A stretch of DNA of 64,000 nt from Bacteroidota bacterium (lineage in GTDB: Bacteria; Bacteroidota; Bacteroidia; Chitinophagales; Chitinophagaceae): contig JAEZGS010000013.1 of the NCBI GenBank assembly GCA_023437225.1, forward strand, positions 1 to 64,000, written 5' to 3'. Below the pieces are notes generated by a model. That model was not told the DNA's origin, ran no database searches, and saw only the letters and a list, made by a program, of their open reading frames with translations. Positions 62,530-64,000 of this stretch are shown in pieces (the first letter of the stretch is position 1; every line of letters starts with the position of its first letter). A program made the position numbers and the translations under genes.

Positions 62530-62975
62530 TTACTTATCGCATTACACTTGCAAAATGGGCCGGCCATCTTACCGCATCTGGCCGTGCCGCACGCTGGAAT
62601 AGTAATGGGCAATTCATGGTGTATACGGCCAGCACCCGTGCGCTAACTTGTTTGGAAAATTTAGTACACAGACGCAGTATTGGTGTCGACGAACTTTTCA
62701 GAGTTACATTGATTGAAATCCCCGATGATGTTAAGGTAAAGAAGATAAGTCGGCTTAAACTACCAACTAATTGGCAGGAATATAATAATTACAATTCCAG
62801 CCAGGCGATTGGAGACGCGTGGTTAAAAGAAAATAAGACGGCTGTGTTACAGGTTCCCTCAGCGATTATTGCAGAGGAATACAATTATCTGATCAATCCG
62901 CAGCATCATGATTTTTCCAGAATAAAAATTAGTTCGATTGGGGAGTTTAAGTTCAACGAATGGTTATTGAAGTAG
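62526..62975 (+). CDS. RES-domain toxin
   Basis: 149 residues, normal size for a RES toxin that degrades cellular NAD+. Seen: YRITLAKW (Arg5), GRAARWNSNGQFMVYTASTRALTCLENLVH with the conserved Tyr, Ser and Glu, and LQVPSAIIAEEYNYLINPQHHDFSRI with the conserved Ser. It overlaps its antitoxin gene by 4 bp. The toxin looks intact although the antitoxin seems short. Confidence 0.9.
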   Translation: MITYRITLAKWAGHLTASGRAARWNSNGQFMVYTASTRALTCLENLVHRRSIGVDELFRVTLIEIPDDVKVKKISRLKLPTNWQEYNNYNSSQAIGDAWLKENKTAVLQVPSAIIAEEYNYLINPQHHDFSRIKISSIGEFKFNEWLLK

Positions 62976-63099
62976 TGTGGCTTTCAACTTGGCAACTCAC
63001 TCGATCCCAAATCACAGCCGGCCATTTCGCTGGAAATGAAACTACACAAATACATCAACCATTCTCCCTTACCTTCGCCTTTCTCCCTAAACCATCCAT

Positions 63100-63690
63100 A
63101 TGTTTAAAAAATTGATCTGCCTGCTTTTAATTGCAGGTGCTGCCTTCAATGCAGCGAACGCCCAAAGTCTTCGGCACAGCTTCGGTGAAACCGTTTCCGT
63201 TGTTCATGCCAAAGCAAATCCAAATGATTATTATTCCTACGATCGAACTCTTGTTCAAAGCAATCTTTCATACTTTCCGCGATACAGTTTTATGGAATAC
63301 GGCAAGACCTCGTTGAGCTTGGGTGTGCCCCTGGGACTGGGTTTCGGCATGTACACCGATACCTATGATTCCGATGATGGTATTTACTTTTCACTCGATC
63401 TTCCGCTGGTGCTCGATTTCAACATCGGCTGCAATTCCTCGAAAGAGAACGATGATAATTTTGGTGGCTTCTTTGGTGTTGGCTTCGGCTATCAACTGAT
63501 GAGCATTTCCGATACAGAGTACGCCGACTATGACGGCGTGAGTTATGGCCCCATGGTTCGTGGTGGCGTTCGTTTTCGCGGTAGCAGTCGCTGGCGTACA
63601 AAGTCTATCACCATCAGTTCCTTCTACAAAAAAGGTATGGAGGACGATAAATTTTCAACCTTCGGACTGAGCGCATTCTTCGACCTTTGA
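63100..63690 (+). CDS. Predicted outer-membrane beta-barrel protein, unknown
   Basis: 196 residues: signal peptide to NAANAQ (about 22), then alternating amphipathic strands with Gly turns (YGKTSLSLGVPLGLGFGMY, GIYFSLDLPLVLDFNIG, GGFFGVGFGYQLM, SYGPMVRGGVRFRG, KSITISSFYKKG) and the aromatic C terminus STFGLSAFFDL. No family recognised. A TACCTTCG box (63070-63077) is one base off the -7 consensus, 22 bp upstream. Confidence 0.72.
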   Translation: MFKKLICLLLIAGAAFNAANAQSLRHSFGETVSVVHAKANPNDYYSYDRTLVQSNLSYFPRYSFMEYGKTSLSLGVPLGLGFGMYTDTYDSDDGIYFSLDLPLVLDFNIGCNSSKENDDNFGGFFGVGFGYQLMSISDTEYADYDGVSYGPMVRGGVRFRGSSRWRTKSITISSFYKKGMEDDKFSTFGLSAFFDL

Positions 63691-63842
63691 TGTTGCCAGT
63701 TGTGCTATTGTAATTAGCCTGCCAAATGATTATATTGGGATACAACCATTAATTACAATTGTTCAATTGTCTGTCAATATTTTTGTTGTTGCAGCTTGCA
63801 TCAAGTTCCATATCATTGGGAAGTTATGTTGGCAATAAAATT

Positions 63843-64000
63843 ATGCAGCCACGATCTGAAATCCTGCTGGCGGACACACTGTTCAGGAAAGTTGTTAAGA
63901 GCAAATTGACACTGACCAACGGAGAAGTACATGATTTATACTTGCACGGAAGATCCGGCAATGACTTACTGGTTAGCAAGGAAGCTGACAGAAGAAACGA
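63843..64000 (+). CDS. Possible 5' end of a gene cut by the window edge
   Basis: An ATG at 63843 opens a frame with no stop up to the window end (52 full codons; begins MQPRSEILLADTLFRKVV, continues KLTLTNGEVHDLYLHG). No family can be named from this much. Nothing else is visible in 63691-63842. Confidence 0.4.
   Translation, partial: MQPRSEILLADTLFRKVVKSKLTLTNGEVHDLYLHGRSGNDLLVSKEADRRN

Noticed and set aside
1..64000. tRNA, rRNA, CRISPR or IS elements
   Set aside because: No cloverleaf, conserved rRNA stretch, spaced direct repeats with unique spacers, or transposase motif was seen on reading both strands; a covariance-model search was not possible.

Overview
The window looks like a chromosomal segment of a Bacteroidota bacterium, most likely of the family Chitinophagaceae. 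This is inferred from gene content, since no rRNA or tRNA is present. The markers are two SusC/SusD outer-membrane uptake pairs, many short Sec or lipoprotein signal peptides, 7TM-DISM and HisKA_3 kinases, DUF3467, a TIGR03915/TIGR03916 DNA-repair pair, weak or absent Shine-Dalgarno sequences, and several good matches to the Bacteroidota -7 box TAnnTTTG. No CRISPR array, IS element or prophage was seen.

Layout. 0.2-3.2 kb: a composite short-repeat array, a DUF3467 protein, an amino-acid permease and an RfaE-type sugar kinase. 3.65-9.45 kb: SusC, SusD-like lipoprotein and DUF1735 lipoprotein, closed by a strong terminator. 9.6-14.2 kb: RNase Z, then a minus-strand run of three envelope proteins, a response regulator and a histidine kinase. 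14.35-22.1 kb: YceI protein, alpha/beta hydrolase, TlpA-like thioredoxin and a full RND efflux operon. 22.2-24.4 kb: a LacI-family regulator with an operator-like palindrome, a small unknown gene with a hairpin terminator, and a PepSY-like periplasmic protein. 24.5-30.8 kb: a signalling island in which a 7TM kinase overlaps a fatty-acid desaturase gene and faces a NarL-type regulator; a second paralogous NarL/HisKA_3 pair follows, with an unknown membrane protein and a Cys-rich small protein. 30.9-39.1 kb: exported Gfo/Idh/MocA oxidoreductase, carbonic anhydrase / cardiolipin synthase / aldo-keto reductase operon, DoxX, amine oxidase, nitroreductase and L-rhamnose isomerase. 39.1-45.2 kb (minus): DUF885 lipoprotein, four-helix membrane protein, large HEAT-repeat secreted protein and the radical-SAM repair pair. 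45.2-51.9 kb: small genes, a TonB receptor, an SdpR/SdpI pair and an HtrA-like protease. 52.2-62.2 kb: a second polysaccharide-utilization-type operon (SusC, SusD, GH123-like protein, DUF5107 protein, GMC oxidoreductase). It is followed by a RES-toxin module whose antitoxin seems short at its N terminus, an outer-membrane barrel protein and a gene start cut by the window edge.

The most unusual structure is a dispersed family of 7-bp-period tandem repeats in intergenic DNA, consensus about AAACGGG / AAATGGG / AAGCGGA on the purine strand. It occurs at six places or more. One copy is a higher-order array of heptamer blocks separated by 9-mers, and another switches strand in phase between two convergent genes. 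The best functional hypothesis is a DesK/DesR-like membrane-lipid switch at 24.5-28.3 kb, where kinase and desaturase are translationally coupled.
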